Positions 56,062-63,587 of a DNA stretch of 64,000 bases are shown one piece after another. Below the pieces are notes generated by a model. The model was not told the origin of the DNA. It did no database searches and saw only the letters and a list, made by a program, of their open reading frames with translations. Within the stretch, counting starts at the first letter, position 1; the number at the start of each line of letters is the position of its first letter. The stretch is from Bordetella parapertussis (lineage in GTDB: Bacteria > Bacteroidota > Bacteroidia > Chitinophagales > Chitinophagaceae), in contig CALQJX020000002.1 in the NCBI GenBank assembly GCA_943331005.2, positions 62,001-126,000 of the forward strand, in the 5' to 3' direction. Position numbers and translations under genes: made by a program.

Positions 56062-56660
56062 TCTCCTGCGTTTTGAAGACCCATACCCTGAAGGGAGATG
56101 GGCTGTGGTGGTATCTGCCATTTTTGTCTGAATCACAGATTTGTGGGATGGCGCAGATGGCACTTATTGTTTTTGCTGCTACTTCCCAAAATCTCTCACG
56201 GGAAAAAAAATTTTTGATCACTTGCTAAACTGCTCATAACCAATGAAGTAAGCAAAGAAAATCTCCCAAAAATCTCCCACTCGCTGCCCACTTGGGAGGG
56301 TGTTTTCTCCCGTGTTTTGAAGACCCATACCCTGCAGGGAGATGAGCTGTGGTGTTTTCTGCCATTTTAGTCTGAATCACAGATTTGTGGGATAGTGCAA
56401 ATGACACTGATTGTTTTTGCTGCTACTTCCCAAAATCTCTCACGGGAAAAATATTTTTTAATCATTTACTAAACTGCTCATAACCAATGAAGTAAGTAAA
56501 CAAAATTTCCCAAAAATCTCCCACTCTGTTCTCACATTTTGGTAGGTGTGTTCTCCCGTGTTTTGAAGACACCTACCATGAAGGGAGATGGGCTGTTGTG
56601 TTTTCTGCCATTTTTGTCTGAATCACAGATTTGTGGGATGGTGCAGATAGCACTGATTGT
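56062..56660. repeat. 245-bp tandem repeat, about 2.4 copies
   Basis: Three copies of the block that begins TTTTGAAGAC start at 56071, 56315 and 56561 (244 and 246 bp apart). Copies 1 and 2 are roughly 85-90% alike by eye; copy 3 is cut off after about 100 bp. The unit has several TCTCCC / GGGAGA elements, a TCTGAATCACAGATTTGTGG segment and no consistent long open frame. The first copy begins about 200 bp upstream of the ABC-F start codon. Function unknown. Confidence 0.85.
56541..56577. repeat. Hairpin at the copy 2/3 junction of the tandem repeat
   Basis: Perfect 9-bp arms GGTAGGTGT (56541-56549) and ACACCTACC (56569-56577) enclose a 19-nt loop with TTCTCCCGTG. The loop's TCTCCC can pair with GGGAGA just downstream, giving a possible pseudoknot. 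At the copy 1/2 junction the arms read AGGGTGT (56297-56303) and ATACCCT (56327-56333), which still pair although the sequence differs. Confidence 0.6.
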
Positions 56661-56734
56661 ATTTTCTGCTACTGCTTAGCTATGCCACAAATACTGTAAC
56701 ACTGACCTGCTGCTGACGAAAAAGATATAGATCA

Positions 56735-56767
56735 GGTGTGGCACACCGGAAAAAGGTGAGCCACACC
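56735..56767. repeat. Nested palindrome
   Basis: The outer arms GGTGTGG and CCACACC and the inner arms CACC and GGTG enclose GGAAAAA. No T-run follows. It sits in the gene-poor region beyond the tandem repeat. Confidence 0.5.
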
Positions 56768-56803
56768 GTGTATTTTCCTCCCGTTCTTCTCCCTTGGACA
56801 AAA

Positions 56804-56873
56804 TAATGTCACCCCTTCGGGGCTTAGTGTGCTGTTTCCTGTTCGCTATAATCATGTCGCCCCTTCAGGGCTA
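56804..56873. repeat. Two copies of a short GCCCC-hairpin repeat
   Basis: The related units AATGTCACCCCTTCGGGGCT and ATGTCGCCCCTTCAGGGCT occur 46 bp apart. Each folds into a short CCCC/GGGG-type hairpin. Similar short repeats are, from memory, scattered through some Bacteroidota genomes. Confidence 0.5.
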
Positions 56874-56925
56874 TTTGTATACGGGAGTGGGACAGATAAA
56901 ATGTTCTCACATGCTTGGAATTTCT

Positions 56926-57045
56926 TTCGTTTTTTGTCTGAACCGCTGATTTATGGGATGTTGATGATGGCCATTTAATAAATTATTAGTTATTGCATAG
57001 CTATGGCACAATACTCTACGACTACTTTGCTGCCGACAGGGAATA
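56926..57045. repeat. Diverged partial copy of the tandem-repeat unit
   Basis: This stretch repeats, with many changes, the segment TTTTTGTCTGAA...GATTT.TGGGATG and later TAGCTATG.CACAA.ACT and TGCTGC.GAC of copy 3 (56605-56720). It shows that the repeat family once extended further or inserted twice. The open frame at 57003-57212 lies in it and is not called as a gene. Confidence 0.5.
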
Positions 57046-57180
57046 TTCATATTGGGGAATTGGGCTACATATCAAATTTGATATCCTTTGGAAAGAAGCA
57101 ATCAATAATTTTTAGAAAAATAGTCTCTACTGTAAAAATGAGTGTGACAGAAACAAAGTTGTCTTCTTTTCTTTTCATGC

Positions 57181-57381
57181 TCAACGAATTCGTTCAGCTT
57201 TGGGGGGCTTAGCGAACCACACTAACAAAAGAGCGGAAAGAGCACCCGACACAGCCCCAACCAATAATACCTTCATAAAACCGACGTCCTTATTGCGGCC
57301 TGATAGTGCCACTAGGAAACTGAGTAATGTGTTGAGGCCAACAGCCAAAATAAGCACAAGCAACAATGTGTCAATATGCAT
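57181..57381 (-). CDS. Small two-helix membrane protein
   Basis: 66 aa with two membrane helices (about residues 3-25 and 36-58), a polar loop GRNKDVG and a basic tail KPPKAERIR. It begins with ATG at 57381 and has a good promoter 51 bp upstream. I recognise no family. It is the only likely gene in the 2-kb stretch between the ABC-F gene and the plug-like gene, and it could belong to a mobile or dispersed module. Confidence 0.6.
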   Translation of the reverse strand: MHIDTLLLVLILAVGLNTLLSFLVALSGRNKDVGFMKVLLVGAVSGALSALLLVWFAKPPKAERIR

Positions 57382-57431
57382 TATATTTCTTTTTAAGGGT
57401 CAGTCAAAAATATGCACAATTTCTGTCAGTA

Positions 57432-57461
57432 CAAAGTTATAATTTACCTCGCTTCAATCAA
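57432..57461 (-). promoter_or_regulatory. Promoter of the small membrane protein gene
   Basis: TTG (57459-57461), a 19-bp spacer and TAACTTTG (57432-57439) on the minus strand: a full match to the Bacteroidota housekeeping promoter. Confidence 0.7.
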
Positions 57462-57910
57462 AGTGGTAGTTCAAGCAGTCCAGTTCAGCACCGGAAAAGC
57501 CATTACCTTTATCTCTTTGTTTTTGTTTTATTCAAAAACCACCTGCTTTGCTGTCGGTTATATCCAGTTCACCCTTTGAAAAATATTTCAGTGTATTACA
57601 GCTGGCGTAAAGGTGGCGCTTTGCAATGCCCGCCAACGCATTCGAGTGTATGCGAAAGAACAAGCAAATATGTTAAAACACTTGATGGGCGTGCGAAGCC
57701 ATAAAAAACGCCGAAACACTTGCTATTATTCACTTCCTGTCCGGCGGTCCGACTTTGAAAACCATTATGTAGAACTTAGCATAAAGCATATCAACTTTTA
57801 TAAAGAGAACCTCCTTCTCTCATACATTTATTTTATCCAGTTCTACAATATTCCTTCCTCAAACCCAATTTCTTACCCTGTTTTTACGTCTATACTATAA
57901 ATGCCAAGCT
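57462..57910. other. Non-coding region upstream of the small membrane protein gene
   Basis: About 450 bp without a credible gene. It contains short inverted repeats, for example CGCAT/ATGCG around 57640-57660 and a GCAATGCCCGCC segment. The texture differs from the flanking operons and resembles, from memory only, sequence found before unrelated small genes in other Bacteroidota. Confidence 0.4.
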
Positions 57911-58291
57911 ATGAGGTATACATTCCTGCTGCTGTTGCTGCCTGTTGGGGTAATGGCGATGCAAACTGGGGATAAGGGTAGGATGAATAACGGGGTGAAT
58001 GTGGAGGTGACGGAATGCTGTGGGCTGACTGTGTGCGGGGAACGGATGGAGATAGCGACGCTGCCGGTGGCGGAGTTGCCGGAGCCGCTGCCTATGACGC
58101 TGACACAGGAAATAATGATGGTGCCGCAAACGGTGAATATGGTATCGGTAATGCCTTATACGGATCTAAGTAATGTGGTATCGGCTTGGGAAGGGATCTA
58201 TCAGCAGAAACGTGGTGCTGCGCTGCAGGTGCGTGGCGGCAGACCGGGAGAAATACTGTATGTTATAGATGGTATGCGTATAGATAACTGA
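57911..58291 (+). CDS. Small secreted protein with TonB-receptor plug-like C-terminus
   Basis: 126 aa. A signal peptide (residues 1-16) is followed by a Met/Pro/Leu-rich middle. The last 30 residues read as a SusC/TonB-dependent receptor plug segment: QVRGGRPGEILYVIDGMRID. No beta-barrel or further plug follows; the stop is clean and the next gene is argS. It could be an orphan plug fragment or a small protein that borrows this motif. The upstream ATG at 57901 is out of frame. Confidence 0.6.
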   Translation: MRYTFLLLLLPVGVMAMQTGDKGRMNNGVNVEVTECCGLTVCGERMEIATLPVAELPEPLPMTLTQEIMMVPQTVNMVSVMPYTDLSNVVSAWEGIYQQKRGAALQVRGGRPGEILYVIDGMRIDN

Positions 58292-58386
58292 ACATGATCT
58301 TATTGCATTTGATCTGGAACGGCTTGTAGTAAACAATCTTTTTGTAGAGCAATCAAAGAATATGCTGCATTGCAGCAAAACAAGCG

Positions 58387-58416
58387 TTCCTGCAAGACAA
58401 TTATGAACTATTTTTG
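58387..58416 (+). promoter_or_regulatory. argS promoter
   Basis: TTC (58387-58389), a 19-bp spacer and TATTTTTG (58409-58416). The start codon follows 18 bp later. Confidence 0.55.
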
Positions 58417-58434
58417 CGGCAAATACTATACAAG

Positions 58435-60234
58435 ATGACGCTTGCCGCACAGGTAAAACACGCTGCTTTTGACGCTATACAACATTTGTATCCGGAGGCG
58501 GAGACCAAACTATCTATGATGACCGTGAACCAGACGAAGCCTGAGTTTAGCGGCAACTATACGGTAGTGCTGTTTCCGTTCGTGAAACTGCTGCGACAGA
58601 AACCCGATGCGCTGGGCGTGCAGCTGGGTAACTATCTGCTGGAGCATACTACCCTCTTCACTGCATTTGACATAGTGAGCGGCTTTCTGAACCTGACCAT
58701 AAAGGACGAATACTGCACCTACTACCTGCAGCAGCACTATACCCAAACCAACTTTGAGAACAAGACCGAGGCAAAGCGTCGTGTGATGGTGGAATACTCG
58801 TCGCCGAACACCAACAAGCCCCTGCACTTCGGGCATATGCGCAACATATTTCTGGGTGCGGCCATGTCTGAGATACTGAAGGCGAATGGCAATGAGGTGA
58901 TAAAGGCCAACCTGATCAACGACAGGGGCATACATATATGTAAGTCTATGATTGCCTGGATGTGGTATGCCGAAGGTGCTACCCCGCAAAGCACCGGCAT
59001 AAAGGGCGACCACCTGGTGGGCGACTACTATGTAAAATTCAACGACGTATATAAGGCCGAGATAGCAGGACTGACAGCCAGCGGCATGGACGAAAAGACG
59101 GCAGAAAAAGAAGCACCGATAATGAAGGCGGCACAAGACCTGCTGCGCAAATGGGAAGCCGGCGACAAGGCTGTGCGCGACCTGTGGAGCACTATGAACG
59201 GTTGGGTATATGAGGGATTTGAAGTATCGTACAAAAAGCTGGGGGTTTCTTTCGATAAGATGTATTACGAAAGCGACACCTATCTGCTGGGCAAAAAGAT
59301 TGTAGAGGACGGCCTGAACAAGGGTGTGCTGTTTAAAAAAGAGGACGGATCGGTGTGGATAGACCTGAAGGAGGACGGACTGGACGAAAAACTGCTGCTG
59401 CGCGGCGACGGCACATCGGTATACATGACCCAGGATCTGGGAACAGCCCAGCTGAAGTATAATGATTGTAAGCTGGACCAGTCGGTATACGTAATAGCAG
59501 ACGAACAGAACTACCATATACAGGTACTGAAACTGATACTGAAGAAAATAGGAGAACCCTGTGCAGATGGTATCTACCACCTTTCTTATGGCATGGTGGA
59601 GCTGCCAAGCGGCAAAATGAAAAGCCGTGAGGGCACGGTAGTGGATGCCGATGACATGATGAATGAAATGGTGTCTTTATCGAAAGAACAAACCGAACAG
59701 TCTGGCAAGGCCGAAGGCTTTACTGCCGAGGAACTGGCATGGCTGTATGAGACAATAGGCATGGGTGCGCTGAAGTTTTACCTGCTGCGTGTGGACCCGA
59801 AGAAGAAAATGATCTTCAACCCCAAGGAATCTATAGATCTGCATGGTTTTACCGCCACCTTTATACAATATGCACATGCCCGTATCTGCTCTATACTGCG
59901 CAGGGAGGGAGTGGCATTGCAGCCCGAAGCCGCCAGCCTGCCTGCTATACCAGCCGGCAGCGAACTGATGAAGCTGGAGAAGGAAATGATACTGATGCTG
60001 GAGCAATACCCGGCCATACTGGCTGATGCAGCTGAGGAATATAACCCATCGGCATTGTGTAACTACTGCTTCCAGCTGGCACAGCTCTTCAACAGTTTCT
60101 ATGATGTGCACAGCATATCTAAGGCAGAAAGCGAGGAGAAGAAAAACCTGCGCCTGATGACGATAGTGCATACCGCAGCGGTGCTGCGCAATGGCATGGG
60201 GCTGCTGGGCATAAGGATGCCGGAGAAGATGTAA
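58435..60234 (+). CDS. argS: Arginyl-tRNA synthetase
   Basis: Class I aminoacyl-tRNA synthetase charging tRNA-Arg, 599 aa. The HIGH-type motif is KPLHFGHMRN at about residue 131-140; the KMSKS-equivalent reads GKMKSREG at about residue 397-404. An N-terminal additional domain (1-100) and the C-terminal DALR anticodon-binding domain (ATFIQYAHARICSILRR onward) are complete. ATG at 58435 (MTLAAQVKHA) is chosen over 58414. Confidence 0.97.
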   Translation: MTLAAQVKHAAFDAIQHLYPEAETKLSMMTVNQTKPEFSGNYTVVLFPFVKLLRQKPDALGVQLGNYLLEHTTLFTAFDIVSGFLNLTIKDEYCTYYLQQHYTQTNFENKTEAKRRVMVEYSSPNTNKPLHFGHMRNIFLGAAMSEILKANGNEVIKANLINDRGIHICKSMIAWMWYAEGATPQSTGIKGDHLVGDYYVKFNDVYKAEIAGLTASGMDEKTAEKEAPIMKAAQDLLRKWEAGDKAVRDLWSTMNGWVYEGFEVSYKKLGVSFDKMYYESDTYLLGKKIVEDGLNKGVLFKKEDGSVWIDLKEDGLDEKLLLRGDGTSVYMTQDLGTAQLKYNDCKLDQSVYVIADEQNYHIQVLKLILKKIGEPCADGIYHLSYGMVELPSGKMKSREGTVVDADDMMNEMVSLSKEQTEQSGKAEGFTAEELAWLYETIGMGALKFYLLRVDPKKKMIFNPKESIDLHGFTATFIQYAHARICSILRREGVALQPEAASLPAIPAGSELMKLEKEMILMLEQYPAILADAAEEYNPSALCNYCFQLAQLFNSFYDVHSISKAESEEKKNLRLMTIVHTAAVLRNGMGLLGIRMPEKM

Positions 60235-60253
60235 GGGGCAAACAACCAATAAA

Positions 60254-60868
60254 TTATCTGATATAAAACTGAAGGCAAGCGGCAGTGAGTGCTACTGCTA
60301 TGCCCAGCAACAACCCTATAAATGCAAAGACCATGGGTACCCTTTTGCGTGCCTGCAGGAGGTAAGGATCTATGAGTTGCTGCAATGCGGCAGGCGGATA
60401 ATTGGCAATGAAGCCGGATATCTTGCCGGAAAGTGCGGGATCTGTGGTAAGTGATGATGTATAGCGCGCAATGACCTCGGGCAGGAGCAGCTCTATTTCT
60501 TCCATCATTCCCTCTTTGAGTTTCACTATGGTATTTTCGCCTATAAATGCGGCTATGACCGGCATTTTCTCTTTGAGCTTTACCCTGAGGAAGCTATCGA
60601 GGTGATGCTCTATCATGGGGCGCAGACTATGCAGTGTTTTGGGATCGGTGAGCCGGAGACCTGTGCCTGAAGCCATTTCCTGAACAATACCCTCTGCGAC
60701 TTTGATAGCGATCTGGTGCTGATACCGTGGAATGAAGCCCTGCAGCGTGATACCGAAAAGCTTTTTGGGCGTGAGCGGGTAGAGCACCATGTAAAGGAGC
60801 ACCCAGGCAGTGAGCCAGGCGGTGAACGCAGTGAGAAATGGCAGGAAGAACAGGAGCAGTTTGATCAT
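60254..60868 (-). CDS. DUF445 family membrane protein
   Basis: 204 aa with an N-terminal membrane helix (about 5-32), a long amphipathic/helical central region (about 50-170) and a C-terminal helix (about 180-203). The WLTAWVLLYMVLYPLTPKKLFG start and the LDSFLRVKLKEKMPVIAAF segment fit DUF445/YheB-type proteins. It converges on argS with 19 bp between stops. Function unknown. Confidence 0.82.
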   Translation of the reverse strand: MIKLLLFFLPFLTAFTAWLTAWVLLYMVLYPLTPKKLFGITLQGFIPRYQHQIAIKVAEGIVQEMASGTGLRLTDPKTLHSLRPMIEHHLDSFLRVKLKEKMPVIAAFIGENTIVKLKEGMMEEIELLLPEVIARYTSSLTTDPALSGKISGFIANYPPAALQQLIDPYLLQARKRVPMVFAFIGLLLGIAVALTAACLQFYIR

Positions 60869-60882
60869 GCAATCGCTAAAAA

Positions 60883-60903
60883 AGCCACCCTTTAGGGATG
60901 GCT
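60883..60903 (-). terminator. Terminator of the rpmB-rpmG-DUF4295 operon
   Basis: The stem AGCCA-CCC / GGG-TGGCT (one bulge) has loop TTTA. On the minus strand it is followed by TTTTTAGC, 70 bp beyond the DUF4295 stop. The plus-strand side also has a T-run. Confidence 0.7.
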
Positions 60904-60972
60904 TGTTTTTTTGTATGAAGTACGTTTATAAGTCCTAAGAAAAATATAGTGACTTAGGCTATCGGGGCGTGG

Positions 60973-61146
60973 TTATTTAATATTAGCGAGGAAATCCTTC
61001 ACTTTATCTTTATGCACCATACCTTCTTTAAAGGTATAAGAGCCTGATTTTGGGCTACGTACAGCCTTAATCACCTTTGTGTAATTTTTAGCTTCCGCTG
61101 CCTGTTTAGGGTCTTTCTTGATCGCGGTTTTAGCTGCTTTTGCCAT
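60973..61146 (-). CDS. DUF4295 family protein (possible ribosomal protein bL38)
   Basis: 57 aa, too short for common ORF cut-offs. The translation begins MAKAAKTAIKKDPKQAAEAK and ends KDKVKDFLANIK; it is highly basic. It lies 20 bp after rpmG in the conserved Bacteroidota order rpmB-rpmG-DUF4295. From memory, a Bacteroidia-specific large-subunit protein named bL38 was described from the Flavobacterium johnsoniae ribosome, and this gene may be it; I could not verify that identity. Confidence 0.85.
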   Translation of the reverse strand: MAKAAKTAIKKDPKQAAEAKNYTKVIKAVRSPKSGSYTFKEGMVHKDKVKDFLANIK

Positions 61147-61166
61147 TTCTAAATATTTTAATTAGA

Positions 61167-61349
61167 TTATTTAATTTCTTTGTGAACCGTAACACGTTTC
61201 AGAATTGGGTTGTACTTTTTCAACTCGAGACGCTCAGTTGTAGTCTTTTTGTTCTTGGTAGTAATATAGCGGCTGGTACCGGGCATACCACTGTTTTTAT
61301 GCTCGGTGCATTCCATTATTACCTGAACGCGGTTTCCTTTCTTAGCCAT
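61167..61349 (-). CDS. rpmG: 50S ribosomal protein L33 (bL33)
   Basis: 60 aa ribosomal protein with the characteristic core [22 protein letters not shown] and RLELKKYNP. The zinc-binding cysteine pairs of the Cys-plus form are absent (only one Cys), so this is the zinc-free type. Middle gene of rpmB-rpmG-DUF4295, 27 bp after rpmB. Confidence 0.96.
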   Translation of the reverse strand: MAKKGNRVQVIMECTEHKNSGMPGTSRYITTKNKKTTTERLELKKYNPILKRVTVHKEIK

Positions 61350-61376
61350 TTTTTTATTTTTACTTTACTTAAGATA

Positions 61377-61613
61377 TTAGATAGATACACCTTTTTCGCG
61401 AAGCAATTTTACTGTGCTAAGCAAACCATTTTTATTGATAGTGCGGATAGCATCAGTTGTGAGCTTTATCGTTACCCAGCTATCTTCTTCCGGAAGATAG
61501 AAACGTTTTGTCTGCAGATTTGGCAGAAAACGACGTTTTGCTTTCTTGTTAGAAAAGGATACTTTATGCCCTACTACTGGTTTTCTACCTGTTACCTGAC
61601 AAACGCGAGCCAT
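61377..61613 (-). CDS. rpmB: 50S ribosomal protein L28 (bL28)
   Basis: 78 aa. The start MARVCQVTGRKPVVGHKVS is diagnostic, followed by KRRFLPNLQTKRFYLPEE. First gene of the three-gene ribosomal operon. A TACCTTTG element lies 23 bp upstream of the ATG. Confidence 0.97.
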   Translation of the reverse strand: MARVCQVTGRKPVVGHKVSFSNKKAKRRFLPNLQTKRFYLPEEDSWVTIKLTTDAIRTINKNGLLSTVKLLREKGVSI

Positions 61614-61636
61614 GATTTATATTTTTTTTGGGACTG

Positions 61637-61644
61637 CAAAGGTA
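61637..61644 (-). promoter_or_regulatory. -7 element of the rpmB operon
   Basis: TACCTTTG on the minus strand with a T-rich region where the -33 element would lie; leader of about 17 nt. Confidence 0.5.
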
Positions 61645-61745
61645 AGTGGGAAAATTTAAAATAAAAAATAAAAAATAAAATTTTCACGATGATTTTTGAG
61701 GTTTTCCCCAACATATCAACACTTCACTTTACAATAATTACAAAT

Positions 61746-62495
61746 TTAGGGTAATTCCGGCAATATTATAGCATCCAGATCGGCGATTCCGGGGATATTT
61801 TCGCAAACAAAGGATTCGCCATAGGCAGTACCTATTCTTTTGCCCATGAGTGCATCTCTGCTTTTCAACTCTTCGAGGAACTTGCCGGTGGATATATAAG
61901 TAAGCGGTTCAGAAGAGGTTGGATCATAGAACTGACTGCCATAACATTTGATGGCCTGCATCTTGAGATCGAAGGTATCTGTGATATCTACGATAAAAGT
62001 AGGCTCCATAGGTCTGTCCTGGATCATATGAAATACCCTTTTAGGCCTCCAGGCCTTTTGGGCTACCCCATCTCGCTCTGTGACGATACGTGCAAGGCCG
62101 GAAAGGAAGCAAGCATCGGCGATGAGGCGCCCACCCCTGCCATGATCGGGGTGGCGATCGCTAATGGCATTGGCAATAACGATCTCGGGGCGATAATGCC
62201 TGATATAGCTGATGAGCCTGCGCTGATGCTCTTCGTCGTTGCGGAAGAAACCATCGGCCATGCGGGCATTCTCTCGTACGGACATACCCATAAGTTCTGC
62301 CGCCATACGGGCCTCTTCCCTTCTTAGTTCCACAGAACCCCGGGTACTGAGTTCGCTCTCCGTAAGATCTAATATTCCTACCGCCTGCCCTGCCCTGGCA
62401 TGCTTGATGAGTGTACCAGCACAACCCAGTTCCAGATCGTCGGGATGGGCAGCAATGGCAAGAATATGCAGTTTATTATCTATTAAGGTTTTCAT
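61746..62495 (-). CDS. bshB1: Bacillithiol biosynthesis deacetylase BshB1
   Basis: PIG-L/LmbE-family zinc deacetylase, 249 aa, that converts GlcNAc-malate to GlcN-malate (step two of bacillithiol synthesis). The zinc motif AHPDDLELG and the downstream DRHPDHGRGG carry the expected ligands; SRDALMGKRIGTAYGE is typical of BshB1. ATG at 62495 (MKTLIDNKLHILAIAAHPDD) chosen over 62546. bshA is 35 kb away in the same window. Single-gene unit. Confidence 0.93.
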   Translation of the reverse strand: MKTLIDNKLHILAIAAHPDDLELGCAGTLIKHARAGQAVGILDLTESELSTRGSVELRREEARMAAELMGMSVRENARMADGFFRNDEEHQRRLISYIRHYRPEIVIANAISDRHPDHGRGGRLIADACFLSGLARIVTERDGVAQKAWRPKRVFHMIQDRPMEPTFIVDITDTFDLKMQAIKCYGSQFYDPTSSEPLTYISTGKFLEELKSRDALMGKRIGTAYGESFVCENIPGIADLDAIILPELP

Positions 62496-62596
62496 TTGGT
62501 GGGGCAAAAGTAGTTCAGAACTACGAAAAGCATGTAGGTACATCATAATTTATTAGTGTAGCGCCATAAATAATATAAATATTATAAATAAGAAAA

Positions 62597-62620
62597 GCCG
62601 CTAACTGTGAGATTAGCGGC
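62597..62620 (-). terminator. Terminator of the kmo-tdo operon
   Basis: The stem GCCGCTAA / TTAGCGGC with an 8-nt loop is followed on the minus strand by TTTTCTTATTT. It lies 32 bp after the tdo stop codon. Confidence 0.8.
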
Positions 62621-62652
62621 GGTGGTATATAAACAAGGGGTAAAAAACAATA

Positions 62653-63576
62653 TTAAACATCTTTGCCCCAGTCGGCCAGTTCCTGAGCAGACCAGAGGCC
62701 GGGGAAGAAAATGCGGCGCTGGTACATGGGGTGCATATACTTCTTCCAGTCGCTGCCGCCGGTGCCCTCTGTTTCTTTCTTGCCCTTGTCGAGGTAGGCA
62801 GCGGCAGCATGGTAGTGCGCCATGACCCAGGAGATATTGACCGTACGATCGTAATGGCGCATGGCGGCAATAAGGGCTGGATCCAGCCTTTCTTTTTCGG
62901 GGAGGGCCTGGTATTGTGCCCATATGTTGGTGCCTCGGTAAGCAGCTATCTTACGGAGGAATTCGTCCTTGTACTTTTCTTCAAATAGACTGATGAGGGT
63001 ACTTTTCTTACCCGTAGCATAGTCTTTGCCGGCGGCATGCCAGTAGAGGTGGTCGTAAGCCTCCTCAACCGGGGTATCGCTGCTGATGGTGTGTCTGTAA
63101 CGGGCATCGGCGAGCAACTCCACATTGGTAGAGGCAAACTCTACCAGCCTGTACTGTGCACTCTGAAAGCCACTGGCAGGAGTGAGCGTGTTGCGGAACT
63201 TCATATACTGATCGTATGACATGCCACTGCTCATGATATTGAAGGACGAAGAAAGCACATCGAAGTAGCGGCTCATGCGGCCAATCTTTTCGGCAAAGGA
63301 AGCTGCATCTTTCTGGCTGCCATTGGTGAGCTGACCGGCCTCCCAGAGGGTCATTTTGAACAGAAGTTCATTGACCTGATGATACATAATAAATATCATC
63401 TCATCGGGCAAGGTGGTGCGCTGCACCTGCAGGTTCAGGAGCACATCGGTCTGGATATAGTCCCAATAAGTGATGGGTTTGCTCCATACCAGTCCTTCCA
63501 GGTGCACATTCACATCCTGATCTATGCTTTTGAGCTTGTCCTCAAGCCTGCCTAATATTTCTTCTCTGTTGCTCAT
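62653..63576 (-). CDS. Tryptophan 2,3-dioxygenase
   Basis: Heme enzyme that opens the indole ring of L-tryptophan to N-formylkynurenine, 307 aa, family-typical. Conserved segments: ITYWDYIQTDVLLNLQ, DEMIFIMYHQVNELLFKM, a central SGFQSAQYRLVE and near the C-terminus WVMAHYHAAAAYLDKGKKETEGTGGS. The heme-ligand His is expected in an ISWVMAHYH-type region. It starts 11 bp after the kynurenine 3-monooxygenase gene, so both are in one operon. Confidence 0.95.
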   Translation of the reverse strand: MSNREEILGRLEDKLKSIDQDVNVHLEGLVWSKPITYWDYIQTDVLLNLQVQRTTLPDEMIFIMYHQVNELLFKMTLWEAGQLTNGSQKDAASFAEKIGRMSRYFDVLSSSFNIMSSGMSYDQYMKFRNTLTPASGFQSAQYRLVEFASTNVELLADARYRHTISSDTPVEEAYDHLYWHAAGKDYATGKKSTLISLFEEKYKDEFLRKIAAYRGTNIWAQYQALPEKERLDPALIAAMRHYDRTVNISWVMAHYHAAAAYLDKGKKETEGTGGSDWKKYMHPMYQRRIFFPGLWSAQELADWGKDV

Positions 63577-63587
63577 GTAATAAAGTA

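Noticed and set aside
56062..56660. CRISPR array or insertion sequence
   Set aside because: The unit is about 245 bp without short direct repeats and unique spacers, and there is no transposase frame, no target-site duplication seen and no cas gene in the window.
57003..57212. 69-codon plus-strand frame in the repeat region
   Set aside because: Lies in a diverged repeat copy and overlaps the end of the better-supported small membrane gene on the other strand.
58510..59580. 356-codon open frame on the minus strand
   Set aside because: Antisense shadow of argS, whose HIGH and KMSKS-type motifs are on the plus strand.
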